64,000 nt of DNA from Alphaproteobacteria bacterium (GCA_019749935.1 JAIEPD010000027.1:1-64000); one strand, 5' to 3'; positions 45,746-58,168 are shown, numbered from the stretch's first letter. Translations and numbers: made by a program. Notes: generated by a model from the letters alone, not told the origin.

Positions 45746-47722
45746 GTGATTGAAATTATTAATTCTCTGATTAAGATACTGCGAAGAATTAAAATTGCCA
45801 ATAGGTATAGTATAGTTCTTCTTACTATTTTTGGGATACTGTCTACAGTTTCTCCAGTTTTTAGCGCGCCTTCGCTTTCTGATCAATATAACACTTGGAA
45901 AAGGCTTATAAATGGACCTGTATCCCCTGTTGAGATTATTAATTTCCTAAACACTCATCCAGATTGGCCTTTAAAAACGCATCTTACCAAAAAATTAGAA
46001 ATGGCTTTGACAGGCACTGAAAATTCTCAAACTCTTTTTGCTTGGTTTCAAAATAATCCTCCTTTAACAGCCGAAGGATCCTTTATCTACATAAGGCTTC
46101 TTTTAAACAGCGGCAAGAAAAATGAAGCTTCTGCGCTTATCAAAAAAACCTGGATTCAAAATGATTTTTCACCCAGTATGGCAAAAAATTTCAAATCCAA
46201 TTTTTCATGGGCATTGACTTCTGAAGATAACATGAAACGAATGAATCGTCTTCTTTACAAAGAGGACATAAAAGCAGCCCAAGGAATGTTAAAGTGGCTC
46301 AGCCAAGCACAGCAGGATCTTGTAAAGACAAGAATTGCTCTCATCCAAGAAAAGGCCACTGCCAATCAATCACTGGCTAACACAAAAGTTTTTACCAAAG
46401 ATCATCCTGGATTGATTTTTGATCAAATAAAATGGAATCGTCGCCGGAAAAATAATAAAGATGCGATGCAGCTTTTACAGTCCCCAGAAAAAAATGCAGA
46501 AGAAGCTGAATATGCAGATGAATGGTGGCAAGAACGCAATATTTTGGGCCGTAGAATGATTGAGGAAAAACGGTTTCAAGATGCGTACAAGGTCATGCAA
46601 GATCACAAACTGTTAAGCGGTGAAAACTTTGCAAATGCGGAATGGTTACTGGGGTGGATACAACTGAGATTCTTAAATCAAACTTTTGAAGCCTATCAAC
46701 GATTTCAACAACTTTTCGAAAAAGTTAAAACACCTATAAGCCGGGCAAGAGCTGCTTTTTGGGCAGGAGAAGCCGCTAAAGAGCTTGGAAAAACTGAACA
46801 ATCAAAAGGTTGGTATAAAATTGGCAGTGAACATCCCGCCACTTATTACGGTCAACTTTCCATGAGCAGATTGAATGCTCAAGGCGTAAAATTAGCCTCT
46901 ATAAAAAATTTGATTTCTTTGACTCCATCTCCCTTAGTGCGTAAACGTTTCGAAGAAAGAGAGCTTGTCAAAGTTATTAAGCTGATTCCAAAAACAGAGA
47001 AGAATGAATTTGTATCACCCTTCTTCATTAAGCTAGGCCAGATTATAAAAGACCCAGCAGAGCACGAACTACTTGTTGATTTAGCGCACAATAAAGGATC
47101 ATCACATACAGCTGTCGAAACAGCAAAAAAAGTAAGTCAGTCAAAAGCGCCGCTGGTTAAAACAGCATACCCACTTTTATCCACCTCACTTCAAAAAGTT
47201 ATCCACTCTACAAATCACTCCTTCACTCCTTTTGCCTCAAAAAAGCATTTATTTAACTCTTTTGTTCATGCAATCATACGTCAAGAAAGCAGATTTAATC
47301 CGAATGCATTAAGCCCAGCAGGAGCTAAAGGCCTTATGCAGCTTATGCCCGCAACAGCACAAAGGGAAATAAAGCGTATTTCCTTTAATAAATCAGCCTC
47401 TCTTTTTGACACCAAAAGTAATTTGGCTCTTGGAGCTTCCCATATTTCAAATTTATTAAATGATTACAGCGGGTCTTTGATTTTGACAGCCGCTGCATAC
47501 AATGCTGGGCAAAGAGCCGTTGGCGAATGGATCACCCTTTTTGGAGACCCTAGACACTCTACAATTGATACAATTAGCTGGATAGAATTGATCCCATATG
47601 CAGAAACACGTAATTATGTGCAAAGGGTTATGGAAAATTTTATAATTTATCAGGAAAGATTGAAAGACAAGCCACTTGTGCGTCATGATCTGGGCCAACA
47701 CCTAAAAGTCAATCTGCACTAG
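45746..47722 (+). CDS. slt: Soluble lytic murein transglycosylase
   Basis: Periplasmic enzyme cleaving peptidoglycan to 1,6-anhydro-muropeptides. A signal sequence (NRYSIVLLTIFGILSTVSPVFSA) leads into a long alpha-helical superhelix (about 70-500) and a C-terminal lysozyme-like domain with the catalytic Glu in IIRQESRFNPNALSPAGAKGLMQLMP and the later AAYNAGQRAVGEW. GTG 45746 is chosen because it clears the divergent dapA start; TTG 45704 would overlap it. Its products could be recycled through the AmpG-like permease at 63177. Confidence 0.9.
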   Translation: MIEIINSLIKILRRIKIANRYSIVLLTIFGILSTVSPVFSAPSLSDQYNTWKRLINGPVSPVEIINFLNTHPDWPLKTHLTKKLEMALTGTENSQTLFAWFQNNPPLTAEGSFIYIRLLLNSGKKNEASALIKKTWIQNDFSPSMAKNFKSNFSWALTSEDNMKRMNRLLYKEDIKAAQGMLKWLSQAQQDLVKTRIALIQEKATANQSLANTKVFTKDHPGLIFDQIKWNRRRKNNKDAMQLLQSPEKNAEEAEYADEWWQERNILGRRMIEEKRFQDAYKVMQDHKLLSGENFANAEWLLGWIQLRFLNQTFEAYQRFQQLFEKVKTPISRARAAFWAGEAAKELGKTEQSKGWYKIGSEHPATYYGQLSMSRLNAQGVKLASIKNLISLTPSPLVRKRFEERELVKVIKLIPKTEKNEFVSPFFIKLGQIIKDPAEHELLVDLAHNKGSSHTAVETAKKVSQSKAPLVKTAYPLLSTSLQKVIHSTNHSFTPFASKKHLFNSFVHAIIRQESRFNPNALSPAGAKGLMQLMPATAQREIKRISFNKSASLFDTKSNLALGASHISNLLNDYSGSLILTAAAYNAGQRAVGEWITLFGDPRHSTIDTISWIELIPYAETRNYVQRVMENFIIYQERLKDKPLVRHDLGQHLKVNLH

Positions 47723-47732
47723 GAATAGAGTT

Positions 47733-48347
47733 TTGAAAAAACGAGCGTTTTATTACTGGAAAGAAACAGAGGAAAATCAATCCCAGAAATGTTCTTGTCA
47801 ATTCCAAGGCTGTAAAAATGAAGGAATCTACAAAGCACCCAAAAGTGATCTTTCCTCTGACCCAAAGTGCCCTGACAGTTGGCTTTGGTTTTGCATAGAT
47901 CACGTCCGTGACTACAACGCTTCTTGGAATTATTTTAAAGACATGTCCGAAGAGGAAATTTGGAAAGAGCATCGGCGCGATATAACCTGGCAAAGACCTA
48001 CCTGGCCTCTTGGAAGTTGGTATACCAGAAAAAATAGGGCTTTTGAATATGCCTTTTCTTCAGGACAGAAAACAAACCATGCTTTTGATGACCCTTTTGG
48101 AGTCTTTAATGACTGGAGAGAAACGACAATACCAAGCAAAGAATATCATTCAAAAACCCCAGAATCAGAAGCAATGACTTTATTTGAACTTTCTCATCCC
48201 TTTGACAATAATCAGTTACAAATTGCTTACAGGAAACTAGTCAAGAAATTTCATCCTGATCTTAATCAAGGTTGCCTTCAATCCGAAGAAAAACTAAAAA
48301 ACATTAATCATGCTTACACGCTTTTAAAGAAAATTCTCTCACCCTAA
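47733..48347 (+). CDS. C-terminal J-domain protein
   Basis: 204 residues from a TTG start. Residues about 20-130 contain a conserved Cys/Trp-rich region (CSCQFQGCKNEG; WLWFCIDHVRDYNASWNYF), possibly metal binding; the last 60 residues form a J-domain with the HPD motif (VKKFHPDLNQG) that stimulates DnaK ATPase. The arrangement with the J-domain at the end is known in alphaproteobacterial DnaJ-like proteins of unassigned role. 10 bases after slt. Confidence 0.87.
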   Translation: MKKRAFYYWKETEENQSQKCSCQFQGCKNEGIYKAPKSDLSSDPKCPDSWLWFCIDHVRDYNASWNYFKDMSEEEIWKEHRRDITWQRPTWPLGSWYTRKNRAFEYAFSSGQKTNHAFDDPFGVFNDWRETTIPSKEYHSKTPESEAMTLFELSHPFDNNQLQIAYRKLVKKFHPDLNQGCLQSEEKLKNINHAYTLLKKILSP

Positions 48348-48445
48348 ATACCTATAGTTTTTGAAATTACATATAAATCTTCGTTGCGCAGCACCAATGT
48401 ATCACGTTAAAGTATATATACTTCTTAAAGGTTTTAGGTTGACCT

Positions 48446-49093
48446 GTGATTTCCAGCTCTAAGATTATCTCTAAAAATCCTGGCACTTTATCCAAAATGG
48501 TAGTTTTTCTACATGGCTATGGCGCATCAGGCGATGATTTAATAAGTCTCAGCAGTTCATGGGAGGATCACCTTCCGCCAACTGTATTCGTCGCACCCAA
48601 TGGACCAGAAGCTTGTGATGCTAATATTTTTGGATATCAGTGGTTTGGTCTGCCGGATTTTTCTCCAACCAATATGCGCCTGGGGCTAGACAGAGTGCGT
48701 CCTGTTTTATTAAATTACCTTAGCTCTCTCTTAAATGAGCATCAAATGTCGCCGCAAGACTTAGCGCTTGTTGGCTTTTCCCAAGGTACGATCGTTGCTC
48801 TTGAAATGATGTTTGCTATGCCGACTTTGAATTGTGTTTTGGGATACTCTGGTGCTTTTTTTCCGCCACCACCATCACTTTGTTCCCTGCCATCAACAAA
48901 AGTTATGTTAATTCACGGTAATATGGACACCGTTGTCCCCTATATGGCCCTCTTTCAATCACAAGCCCAATTAAAAGAGCTAAAAGTTGAAGCTGAAACT
49001 TACACTTGCCATGGAATCGCCCATACTATTAACAATATCGGCCTCGAAGTTGGCGGCCAGTTTCTTAGCCGCAACTTTAATAATACTAAATAA
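48446..49093 (+). CDS. Phospholipase/carboxylesterase family hydrolase
   Basis: Alpha/beta hydrolase of the acyl-protein-thioesterase-like family. Oxyanion region FLHGYGASGDDL, nucleophile elbow GFSQG, Asp in HGNMDTVVP and His in CHGIAHTI complete the catalytic triad. 215 residues, normal, no signal peptide. GTG start. The natural substrate, a lipid or acyl ester, cannot be told. It stands between the J-domain gene and mdh. Confidence 0.9.
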   Translation: MISSSKIISKNPGTLSKMVVFLHGYGASGDDLISLSSSWEDHLPPTVFVAPNGPEACDANIFGYQWFGLPDFSPTNMRLGLDRVRPVLLNYLSSLLNEHQMSPQDLALVGFSQGTIVALEMMFAMPTLNCVLGYSGAFFPPPPSLCSLPSTKVMLIHGNMDTVVPYMALFQSQAQLKELKVEAETYTCHGIAHTINNIGLEVGGQFLSRNFNNTK

Positions 49094-49101
49094 AAAAATA
49101 A

Positions 49102-50070
<969 letters not shown>

Positions 50071-50074
50071 AATT

Positions 50075-51253
50075 ATGAATATTCACGAGTATCAAGCAAA
50101 AAGCATTTTGAGTGGTTATGGAATTCCTGTAACTGAAGGAAATGTTGCTTACACTCCTGACGAAGCGGTACAAGTCGCAAAAGACATGCCAAAACAATCC
50201 TCCCCCTTATGGGTGGTCAAAGCCCAAATCCATGCAGGTGGGCGCGGAAAAGCAGGCGGCGTCATTTTAGCAAGATCTCTTGATGAAGTTAAAACAGCAG
50301 CCGATAAACTGCTTCACAAACGGTTAATAACTCACCAAACCGACCCAAGAGGGCAAGAAGTAAAACGTATTTATGTTGCGCAAGGATGCGATATTGAACA
50401 AGAGTTATATTTAAGTTTAGTACTCGATCGTTCGCTAGGAAAGCTTACGTTTATTGCAAGTGCATCCGGTGGGGTAGACATCGAAGAAGTCGCAAAAGAT
50501 CATCCAGAAAAAGTCTTTAAAGTTTCTATAGACCCCAGTGTTGGCATTCAAGCTTATCAAGCGCGTAAACTTTGTTTTGCTCTAAATCTTTCGGACAAAA
50601 TTGCCAAACAGTTTCATTCGTTCCTAAAAAATCTTTACGATGCTTATATCGAAACAGACGCAAGTTTAATTGAAATTAACCCACTTGCCATAACAAACGA
50701 AGGTGACTTGATTGCATTAGATGCAAAAGTTTCTTTTGACCCCAATTCATTATTTCGCCACCCGCAGATTGAAATATTGCGTGATGAGGATGAAGAAGAC
50801 CCAGCAGAAAGAGAAGCTAAAAAATATGACCTTAGCTATGTAAAGCTTGATGGCAATATTGGATGCATGGTTAATGGCGCAGGGCTTGCCATGGCCACAA
50901 TGGATATTATTCAGCTTTATGGCGCAAAGCCGGCAAACTTCCTTGATGTTGGCGGGGGCGCTGATCAAGACAAAGTAAAAGCCGCTTTTAAGCTTATATT
51001 AGCCGATCCTAATGTTGAAGCCATTCTCATTAATATTTTTGGTGGAATCATGAGATGCGACATTATTGCAGAAGGGATCGTTGCAGCTGCTAAAGAAACA
51101 AATTTAAGTGTCCCGATTGTTGTCAGACTTCAAGGTACCAACAAAGAACTTGGGAAAGAAATTCTTTCCTCGTCTCATCTTCCCATTATTGCTGCTGATG
51201 ATTTGGAAGAAGCCGCTATCAAAGTTGTGAGGGCTGCAAATGAGACTTTATAA
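50075..51253 (+). CDS. sucC: Succinyl-CoA synthetase beta subunit
   Basis: ATP-grasp subunit of the enzyme that makes succinate and nucleoside triphosphate from succinyl-CoA. N-terminal [35 protein letters not shown] and the C-terminal [12 protein letters not shown]...[16 protein letters not shown] are typical. 392 residues. 4 bases after mdh. Confidence 0.97.
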   Translation: MNIHEYQAKSILSGYGIPVTEGNVAYTPDEAVQVAKDMPKQSSPLWVVKAQIHAGGRGKAGGVILARSLDEVKTAADKLLHKRLITHQTDPRGQEVKRIYVAQGCDIEQELYLSLVLDRSLGKLTFIASASGGVDIEEVAKDHPEKVFKVSIDPSVGIQAYQARKLCFALNLSDKIAKQFHSFLKNLYDAYIETDASLIEINPLAITNEGDLIALDAKVSFDPNSLFRHPQIEILRDEDEEDPAEREAKKYDLSYVKLDGNIGCMVNGAGLAMATMDIIQLYGAKPANFLDVGGGADQDKVKAAFKLILADPNVEAILINIFGGIMRCDIIAEGIVAAAKETNLSVPIVVRLQGTNKELGKEILSSSHLPIIAADDLEEAAIKVVRAANETL

Positions 51254-51281
51254 TATGTTTTACCGGATGGAATTCTAAAAT

Positions 51282-52187
51282 ATGGCTATTTTAATAGATT
51301 CAAAAACAAAAGTAATTTGCCAAGGGTTCACAGGAAAACAAGGTACTTTTCACTCAGAGCAAGCGATTGCTTATGGAACCAAAATGGTTGGCGGGGTTAC
51401 TCCTGGAAAGGGTGGAACAACGCATCTTAATTTACCTGTCTTTAACACAACTGAAGAAGCTGTCAAAGCAACAGACGCTACAGCAAGCGTTATCTATGTT
51501 CCAGCTTCTTATGCTGCAGATGCAATTTTAGAAGCTGCTGATGCTGGCGTTGAGCTTGTTGTTTGTATAACAGAAGGCATCCCAATTCTTGACATGGTAA
51601 GAGTAAAGAGGGCTTTATGCGGCAAAAAAACACGATTAATAGGTCCAAACTGCCCCGGAATTATCACCCCAAACCAATGTAAAATTGGAATTATGCCAGG
51701 ATCCATCCATACACCCGGTTCTATTGGTATTATTTCTCGTTCAGGGACACTTACCTATGAAGCAGTTAACCAAACAACAGCTGCTGGGCTTGGTCAAACA
51801 ACTTGCGTTGGTATTGGCGGAGACCCTGTTAAAGGGTTAAATTTCACAGAAGTCTTGGAACTCTTTTGGCAAGATCCAGAAACAAAGGGCATTTTAATGA
51901 TCGGTGAAATAGGCGGTCATGATGAACAAGAAGCAGCAGATTTTATCGATCATCAACGAAAAAAAGGACGCGCTAAGCCGGTTGCCGTTTTTATAGCAGG
52001 AGTCACAGCGCCGCCTGGAAGACGCATGGGGCACGCCGGCGCCATCGCTTCAGGATCTGGGGACTCTGCTCTTGAGAAAATTGATCTGATGAAAAGTTAT
52101 GGGATTGCCGTTTCCGCATCCCCTGCCCTTTTAGGAAAAACCATGCTTGAAGTAATGCAAAGGAAAGAAGGACATGACACAGCCTAA
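51282..52187 (+). CDS. sucD: Succinyl-CoA synthetase alpha subunit
   Basis: CoA-binding subunit with the phosphorylated histidine in [12 protein letters not shown]-terminal [20 protein letters not shown] and GPNCPGII are present. 301 residues. Its end overlaps the sucA start by 14 bases, indicating translational coupling. Confidence 0.97.
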   Translation: MAILIDSKTKVICQGFTGKQGTFHSEQAIAYGTKMVGGVTPGKGGTTHLNLPVFNTTEEAVKATDATASVIYVPASYAADAILEAADAGVELVVCITEGIPILDMVRVKRALCGKKTRLIGPNCPGIITPNQCKIGIMPGSIHTPGSIGIISRSGTLTYEAVNQTTAAGLGQTTCVGIGGDPVKGLNFTEVLELFWQDPETKGILMIGEIGGHDEQEAADFIDHQRKKGRAKPVAVFIAGVTAPPGRRMGHAGAIASGSGDSALEKIDLMKSYGIAVSASPALLGKTMLEVMQRKEGHDTA

Positions 52188-54996
52188 TCGTTTTTCTCAG
52201 CAAACGGCCCTATTTGGTAATAATATTTCCTACATACTGTCGCTTTATAAGCAGTATTGTGATAATCCCAATTTCGTTTCAGTCGAATGGCAAGATTTTT
52301 TCAAAGATTTCCCTGCTGAAGATTTCTTAGATGAACAGCCTATTTGGCCAAAAAAAAGCCTTAAAAAGAAAATTAAACTTACCGAGACGCCATCAAACAT
52401 TGAAGATTCTCTTCAATCATGGCAACTTATCCAAGCTTATCGCACCTCTGGTCATTTTTCTGCAAATCTTGATCCCTTAAATCTAGAAAAACCAAAACAA
52501 CACCCAGAATTAGATCCTAAATTTTATGGCTTTCGTAACGAAGATCTTTCAAAAATTATCTATGCAGAAGATTTTGGCTACATTGTCTTAAAAGATCTCC
52601 TCCAAACACTCCATAACACCTACTGCGGAAAAATAGGGGTGGAGTTTATGCACATAGAAGACACCGAACAACGGAATTGGATAAAAGAACGTTTTGAAAA
52701 TCCAGAGATGCATTACGCTGCCTCTCAATATCCAATTCAGCGCCAAAAGGATATTCTTAGATGGTTACAACACGCAGAATCATTTGAAAAATTTCTGCAT
52801 ATTAAATTTCCAGGCGTTAAGCGTTTTGGCATTGATGGCAATGAAAGCCTGTTGCCAGCTCTTGAGACAATTCTTGAAAAAATGTCCCACAATCAAATTT
52901 GTGAACTTGTTATTGGCATGAGTCATAGAGGGCGCTTAGCTGTTATGACGCAGTTCCTTAAAAAGCCTATGCGCTATATATTTGCCCAATTTCATGGCAT
53001 GTCAATTTACACAGGGAATGAAGGGTCTGGAGACGTTAAGTATCATCAAGGTTATTCTGCTGATCGCATTATTAACGCCAAAAAAATACATCTTTCTTTG
53101 CTTTCCAATCCGTCTCATTTAGAAGCTATCTATCCCGTTGTCTTAGGGAAAGTAAGAGGTAAAAAAGCCCTTCATAAAAAACAAATATTAGGCGTTGTGC
53201 TACACGGCGATGCCGCATTTTCAGGACAAGGGATTGTTGCAGAAAGCCTTCAACTCTCAAACCTTCCTGGCTATAAAACCGATGGTACGGTCCATATTAT
53301 TGTCAATAATCAAATTGGCTTTACTGCCTTTCCTAATGAAACAAGGTCCTCTTATTACAGTTCTGATACTGCGAAAATTATTCAAGCCCCAATTTTGCAC
53401 GTAAACAGTGACGACCCAGAGGCCGTTGTGTGGGCAACTGAACTGGCTACAGAATTTTGCATAAAGTTTAAAAAGGATGTTGTTATTGATTTAATTGGTT
53501 ATAGACGATATGGCCATAATGAGGGTGATGAGCCTGGTTTTACGCAGCCCATGATGTACAAAAAGATCGCGAATCATCCAACCACAAGCACACTGTATGC
53601 AAATGAATTATTAGCTAAAAACCTCCTTACGAGCGAAGAAGCTGAAAAGATTAAAAGTAGAATTGAAAATGATCTTCATAAAGAATTTGAAGCAGCCAGC
53701 CAAATAGCAGATGACAATCAGCAAAAACTAGAACCTGATTGGCTAAAGGGAGATTGGGCTGGGATAAAATCCCATTTCGAAGGAGTCCCTGAAGGATTCT
53801 TCCAAACTGGCATCGAGTTAGAGTTTCTTAAAAAGATAGGAACATCATTAAGCTCGATTCCTTCTGGATTCAATCTTCATCCAAAAATTGAACGTCAGCT
53901 TAAACAAAGACAGCAAATTTTTGACAGTATCGAGGGTGCTGACGGCATGGACTGGACAACTGCAGAGGCACTTTCTTTTGCAAGTTTGTTAACAGAAGGA
54001 TACCCTGTGAGATTAAGCGGCCAAGACAGCGCACGAGGAACATTCTCTCAACGCCATGGAACCTTAATTGATCAAGTTAATGGTAGTTCATACACTCCCT
54101 TAAATAATCTATCTCCTGAGCAAGCTAAGATTGAGATTTATAACAGCTCGCTTTCTGAAGCGGCAGTTTTAGGATTTGAATACGGATATAGCATTTCAAA
54201 CCCCAATACATTAGTTTTGTGGGAAGCGCAATTTGGTGACTTTGCGAATGGTGCACAGATTATAATCGATCAATTTATTTCCTCAGCTCAAGCTAAATGG
54301 CTGAGGCTGTCAGGCCTTGTGCTTCTTCTACCTCATGGCCTTGAAGGTCAAGGGCCAGAACACTCTTCAGCGCGCCTAGAACGGTATCTGCAGCTAAGTG
54401 CAGAAAACAACTGGCAAGTTGTGAATTGCACAACACCTTCTAACTACTTTCATGTGTTAAGGCGTCAGTTAAAAACACCAAATCGTCTTCCGTTGGTGAT
54501 TATGACGCCTAAATCGCTTTTAAGGCATAAGCTGGCTGTCTCTCCTCTAGAAGATTTGGCTACTGGCACTTATTTTAAAAAAATCCTTCCCGATACGCAA
54601 ATTGTCTCAGATTCAACGAGACGTGTTGTTTTGTGTAGCGGAAAAGTTTATTACGATTTACTGCAAAGGCGTGAAGAGATGAAAGACAAAGGCACTGCAT
54701 TAATTCGAATCGAGCAATTATATCCTTTCCCAACCGAAGAGCTCATAAAAGCGCTGGAACCTTATAAAAATGCTGACATTGTATGGTGTCAAGAAGAGCC
54801 TAAAAATATGGGGGCATGGTCATTTATTAGGTCCCATCTTGAACGGGTTTTGAATTACGCCTCTCCCAAGAAACATAGTATACCCTTTTATGTTGGCAGA
54901 CTTGCGGCTTCATCCCCCGCAACTGGGTTTGCGCAAAAACATCAAAGCGAACAGCTGTCTTTGGTCAATGCAGCCCTTTTCGATAAATTAGAATGA
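52174..54996 (+). CDS. sucA: 2-oxoglutarate dehydrogenase E1
   Basis: Thiamine-diphosphate-dependent decarboxylase, E1 of the 2-oxoglutarate dehydrogenase complex. The N-terminal E2-binding segment ([24 protein letters not shown]), [11 protein letters not shown], the TPP loop GDAAFSGQG...VNNQIGFT and the C-terminal [22 protein letters not shown] are present. 940 residues, normal. sucB follows after 57 bases; lpd (E3) is not in the window. Confidence 0.97.
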   Translation: MTQPNRFSQQTALFGNNISYILSLYKQYCDNPNFVSVEWQDFFKDFPAEDFLDEQPIWPKKSLKKKIKLTETPSNIEDSLQSWQLIQAYRTSGHFSANLDPLNLEKPKQHPELDPKFYGFRNEDLSKIIYAEDFGYIVLKDLLQTLHNTYCGKIGVEFMHIEDTEQRNWIKERFENPEMHYAASQYPIQRQKDILRWLQHAESFEKFLHIKFPGVKRFGIDGNESLLPALETILEKMSHNQICELVIGMSHRGRLAVMTQFLKKPMRYIFAQFHGMSIYTGNEGSGDVKYHQGYSADRIINAKKIHLSLLSNPSHLEAIYPVVLGKVRGKKALHKKQILGVVLHGDAAFSGQGIVAESLQLSNLPGYKTDGTVHIIVNNQIGFTAFPNETRSSYYSSDTAKIIQAPILHVNSDDPEAVVWATELATEFCIKFKKDVVIDLIGYRRYGHNEGDEPGFTQPMMYKKIANHPTTSTLYANELLAKNLLTSEEAEKIKSRIENDLHKEFEAASQIADDNQQKLEPDWLKGDWAGIKSHFEGVPEGFFQTGIELEFLKKIGTSLSSIPSGFNLHPKIERQLKQRQQIFDSIEGADGMDWTTAEALSFASLLTEGYPVRLSGQDSARGTFSQRHGTLIDQVNGSSYTPLNNLSPEQAKIEIYNSSLSEAAVLGFEYGYSISNPNTLVLWEAQFGDFANGAQIIIDQFISSAQAKWLRLSGLVLLLPHGLEGQGPEHSSARLERYLQLSAENNWQVVNCTTPSNYFHVLRRQLKTPNRLPLVIMTPKSLLRHKLAVSPLEDLATGTYFKKILPDTQIVSDSTRRVVLCSGKVYYDLLQRREEMKDKGTALIRIEQLYPFPTEELIKALEPYKNADIVWCQEEPKNMGAWSFIRSHLERVLNYASPKKHSIPFYVGRLAASSPATGFAQKHQSEQLSLVNAALFDKLE

Positions 54997-55053
54997 AAGA
55001 TGTTAAAGGCTCGTGTACGATAATTATGAAGAAGGAAAATTAAGAGGTTTGTT

Positions 55054-56385
55054 ATGTCAAAACAACTAGAGATCAAAGTCCCAACTCTAGGTGAGTCTGT
55101 AACGGAGGCAACTGTCGCTAGATGGCTGAAAGAAGTTGGAGAGCCAGTCAAAGCGGATGAAGCCTTGGTTGAGTTAGAAACAGACAAAGTAACCCTTGAA
55201 GTTCCAGCCCCCTCCTCTGGTGTCCTTGAGTCTATTTTCTCCAATAGGGGAAGCGCTGTTAAAATCGGTAGTGTTTTGGGAATGGTTCGCGCAGGAGAGA
55301 CTCAAATGCCAAGTGTTAAACCGAAAAAAGAAGAAACCCATTTTTCCCACCCACAGCCTCAGCATACAGAGCAAAAATCTTTCACAGGTCACTCTACTCC
55401 AACGCCTCATATTGCCCCTTCTATTCCAGCGTCTGCCCATGATCATTCTTATTCTCTGCTTGAATATCCACCGTCTGTGCAGAAATTACTCAATGATTAT
55501 AATTTAAACCCCTCTTTCATTATGCCCACAGGCAAAGGGGGCAGGCTAACAAAAGGGGATGTACTTGATTACATTGAAAAGAATCCTCCTTTAGAAGTAT
55601 CTGCTCAGCACCCACCTCAAGAGGCTGATTTAGAAACAAAAGAATGGAACTATGAGGAAGAAAAAGCGGCTGAGAGCACTGATGATAGGCTTGAAAAACG
55701 CACCCCTATGTCAAGGTTAAGGCAACGTGTTGCAGAAAGGCTCAAAAGTGCGCAAAACACGGCTGCCATCCTTACGACGTTTAACGAAGTTGATATGAGC
55801 GCCGTCATGGACCTTAGAAGTCGTTACAAAGATGTGTTTGAGAAAAAGCATGGCGTGAAATTAGGGTTTATGTCCTTTTTCGTTAAGGCTTGTGTTCATG
55901 CATTAAAAGAAATCCCGATGATGAATAGTCAAATAGAGGGAGATGAAATTATCCATAAAAACTACTATGACATCGGAATCGCAGTTTCGGCTCCGCAAGG
56001 ACTAGTCGTTCCCGTTTTAAGAGATGCCGATCATCTAGGTTATGCCGAGGTTGAAAAAGCAATTGCCGCTCTTGGTCAAAAGGCAAAAGAAAACAAGTTA
56101 GAAATGACAGATCTTAGCGGCGGAACATTCACCATTTCAAATGGCGGAATTTTTGGATCCCTTCTTTCAACGCCCATTTTAAACCCCCCGCAGTCAGGCA
56201 TTTTAGGAATGCACAAAATTCAAGAGCGCCCGGTTGTTGTGAATGGACAAATTGAAATCAGACCGATGATGTATTTGGCTCTTTCTTATGATCACCGTTT
56301 AATAGACGGCAGAGAAGCGGTGACATTCCTTGTGCAAATCAAAGAATGTATTGAGAATCCTGGTCGATTCCTTTTGAGTTTATAA
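55054..56385 (+). CDS. sucB: Dihydrolipoyl succinyltransferase (E2)
   Basis: E2 core of the same complex. One lipoyl domain (residues 1-76, lipoyl lysine in [11 protein letters not shown]), a His/Pro-rich linker, the E1/E3-binding domain ([13 protein letters not shown]...[13 protein letters not shown]) and the catalytic domain with HRLIDG near the end. 443 residues. Its last 6 bases overlap the convergent kinase gene. Last gene of the TCA run. Confidence 0.96.
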   Translation: MSKQLEIKVPTLGESVTEATVARWLKEVGEPVKADEALVELETDKVTLEVPAPSSGVLESIFSNRGSAVKIGSVLGMVRAGETQMPSVKPKKEETHFSHPQPQHTEQKSFTGHSTPTPHIAPSIPASAHDHSYSLLEYPPSVQKLLNDYNLNPSFIMPTGKGGRLTKGDVLDYIEKNPPLEVSAQHPPQEADLETKEWNYEEEKAAESTDDRLEKRTPMSRLRQRVAERLKSAQNTAAILTTFNEVDMSAVMDLRSRYKDVFEKKHGVKLGFMSFFVKACVHALKEIPMMNSQIEGDEIIHKNYYDIGIAVSAPQGLVVPVLRDADHLGYAEVEKAIAALGQKAKENKLEMTDLSGGTFTISNGGIFGSLLSTPILNPPQSGILGMHKIQERPVVVNGQIEIRPMMYLALSYDHRLIDGREAVTFLVQIKECIENPGRFLLSL

Positions 56386-56919
56386 GATCGCATCTGTTTT
56401 AAGGCTTTTTAAAAACTCCTTCGTCTCTTTAGGGGATTTTAAGCGAATCACGTGAAGATGAGGATACTCACCTTCTGCGATGATCTTATTATATGTTTTC
56501 TTACGCCTCCAATGCGTCTGAAGAACCCAAACAAGAATTGAATTTTTGGAAAAAAAACGGGTAAGCGTTTCATAGTTAGTCCCCCATAGTTTTTCTTTTT
56601 TGAAAATACGACTCATGCTTCTTTTAAAAGCCCTATAAAACACAAGATAAAAAGGATAATCCAACCAAATGAGGGTATCTCCCTTTGAAAAGATAATATG
56701 TCTGACTTTTGAATAATTCCCATCAATAACCCATGCCTTTTGTTCTGTTAAGTGATCTACCTTCCTAACAAAGGTTTCTATAGGGGTTTGATGCCAATTG
56801 GGCTGCCAAAATACTGTGTCTAATTCAATATTAGGGATTTTTAATTTCTTAGAAATCTCTCTTCCAAGGGTACTTTTTCCCGATCCACTTGTACCAACGA
56901 TAATAATTTTTTGGTACAT
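56380..56919 (-). CDS. P-loop kinase (adenylate-kinase/FlaR-like)
   Basis: 179 residues with Walker [10 protein letters not shown] at the N-terminus, a lid-like [14 protein letters not shown] and [18 protein letters not shown]. It resembles small adenylate-kinase-like proteins often annotated as FlaR or topology-modulation proteins. True substrate unknown. It sits at the edge of the accessory island and converges on sucB. Confidence 0.8.
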   Translation of the reverse strand: MYQKIIIVGTSGSGKSTLGREISKKLKIPNIELDTVFWQPNWHQTPIETFVRKVDHLTEQKAWVIDGNYSKVRHIIFSKGDTLIWLDYPFYLVFYRAFKRSMSRIFKKEKLWGTNYETLTRFFSKNSILVWVLQTHWRRKKTYNKIIAEGEYPHLHVIRLKSPKETKEFLKSLKTDAIL

Positions 56920-56933
56920 TGTTCACCCAAAAA

Positions 56934-57121
56934 TCAACAAAAACTTTTAAAGATTTTTCCAACTTTTAATTTGGAAAAGATATCTGATTCTAAATCATTT
57001 TTAAGATGAGCCTTTTCAACTCTAATTCGCTGATCCCCATTTCCGCAGGCAACTTCTATTTCATCTACAAAACAGTTTGTAATTTGACCCGAAGATACCA
57101 AGGGAGCTATCTCTAAAGTAG
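56934..57121 (-). pseudogene. Duplicated 3' fragment of the formyltransferase gene
   Basis: This stretch aligns without gaps, over about 160 bases, to the 3' end of the arnA-like gene at 58852 (23 mismatches by hand count, about 85% identity). Its frame is still open and ends in its own stop at 56934, encoding a C-terminus like SSGQITNCFVDEIEVACGNG. The homology breaks sharply near 57121, where the hairpin element begins. It is the tail of a former paralogue or of a recombined copy. Confidence 0.8.
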
Positions 57122-57124
57122 CTC

Positions 57125-57214
57125 ATCACAGCTGGGGCTGTTTATCAAGGACAAGTTCAACTGCGTCTCAGAGCTTATCGGCTCTCCTTGACAAACAGCC
57201 CCTAACGCCGTGAT
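57125..57214. repeat. Long hairpin element with 18-bp arms
   Basis: GGGGCTGTTTATCAAGGA (57134-57151) pairs with the copy at 57185-57202 with one mismatch; flanking ATCACAGC (57125-57132) pairs with GCCGTGAT (57207-57214), one mismatch. A smaller GAGC/GCTC hairpin sits in the 33-base loop. There is no T-tract, and the ends do not carry integron attC core sites on both sides. It begins exactly where the formyltransferase homology ends. Confidence 0.7.
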
Positions 57215-57385
57215 ATTCAGCATCCATGGATAAATCCAAAAAAGGAACTCAGGAATTCTTTTAGCTCTATTTAAATCAGATTTTAATTAACTTCTAAACC
57301 AATCACACACTTACATGCTTCCTATCGCTAATACTCATTAGGTATAAGAAATGTGGCTGTCCCAGATAATTAATTAAGACACCCT
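57215..57385. other. Intergenic stretch without recognised features
   Basis: Between the hairpin and the stop of the exported gene at 57386 I see no open frame, RNA gene or clear terminator. Confidence 0.4.
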
Positions 57386-58168
57386 TTAACCTATTGTTTT
57401 GGGCGTGTTATCTGGAACAGCCTTTAATTTTCCTTTGTTCAGAAGCTCTCTTGGTAAAAAATATTCTTCAGGTGGTGTCCATCTAAAGTCGACCAGCGTC
57501 CCAGGGTTATTTTTATAAAATTCTCTTTCACGTTTTTCTTCTTCTGACTTCTTTTGTTCTTCTATCTCTTGTTCTTTCTTAAACCTTGCAACAGCCAATG
57601 TCCCATCAAAAAATTCAGGCCATTTTTCATTCAATAATGCAAACGATTCTACATTTTCTTTGTATTTATTCCTTAAAGTTTTATAATATGCATTTGAAAA
57701 ATCCTCTGTTGTATAATGCTGTACGATCCAATCTTTCATCTGATCAACCACAGATTGATATTCTTCTTTATGACTGTTAATTTTTAAATATTTTCCTAAA
57801 TAATAAAAAATTAGGGTGTTATCTAAATAAACACCATGGATGCGCAAAACAGCCATAAGGTCAGCCGTTAATTCATGCACTTCTTTGTTTTTTGGTAGCC
57901 TGATAAGATCAAAAGCAATAAAGTTAAAAGCCCTTTGCGGGTCACCTTTTGCTTTTCCAACTAAATCTGCTGCTCGCTCTCTTTCTAAAGAATTCAAATC
58001 ATCGCCTTTGATATGTGAAACACCCATATAGTAAGCCGTTGATTCATGCACTTTGTCATCCTCAAACTCAGACACAACAACACACCCCACAGCACTAACA
58101 TTCAAAAGAAGAAGTGTACTTAAAAGCTTACCTACTCCCCCTCGGTAAAATTTAAAACTACTTTCCAT
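57386..58168 (-). CDS. Exported protein, unknown function (island gene)
   Basis: 260 residues with an N-terminal export signal (GKLLSTLLLLNVSAVGC); a Cys at the end of the signal could make it a lipoprotein, though the lipobox is imperfect. The mature part is helical (EVHELTADLMAVLRIHG; YQSVVDQMKDWIVQHY), followed by a charged coiled segment (about 195-220, KKEQEIEEQKKSEEEKR) and a Pro-rich end. HEST and HELT occur in similar surroundings about 55 residues apart, hinting at an internal repeat. No family recognised. A long AT-rich leader precedes it. Confidence 0.65.
   Translation of the reverse strand: MESSFKFYRGGVGKLLSTLLLLNVSAVGCVVVSEFEDDKVHESTAYYMGVSHIKGDDLNSLERERAADLVGKAKGDPQRAFNFIAFDLIRLPKNKEVHELTADLMAVLRIHGVYLDNTLIFYYLGKYLKINSHKEEYQSVVDQMKDWIVQHYTTEDFSNAYYKTLRNKYKENVESFALLNEKWPEFFDGTLAVARFKKEQEIEEQKKSEEEKREREFYKNNPGTLVDFRWTPPEEYFLPRELLNKGKLKAVPDNTPKTIG

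Noticed and set aside
47170-47215. Pair of DnaA-box-like sequences (TTATCCAC)
   Set aside because: Only two near-matches, both inside the slt coding sequence, without AT-rich unwinding repeats; likely chance.
57125-57214. Integron attC site
   Set aside because: One end has CTAAC near the stem, but the matching GTTRRRY/RYYYAAC pair is missing at the other end, and no integrase is present.
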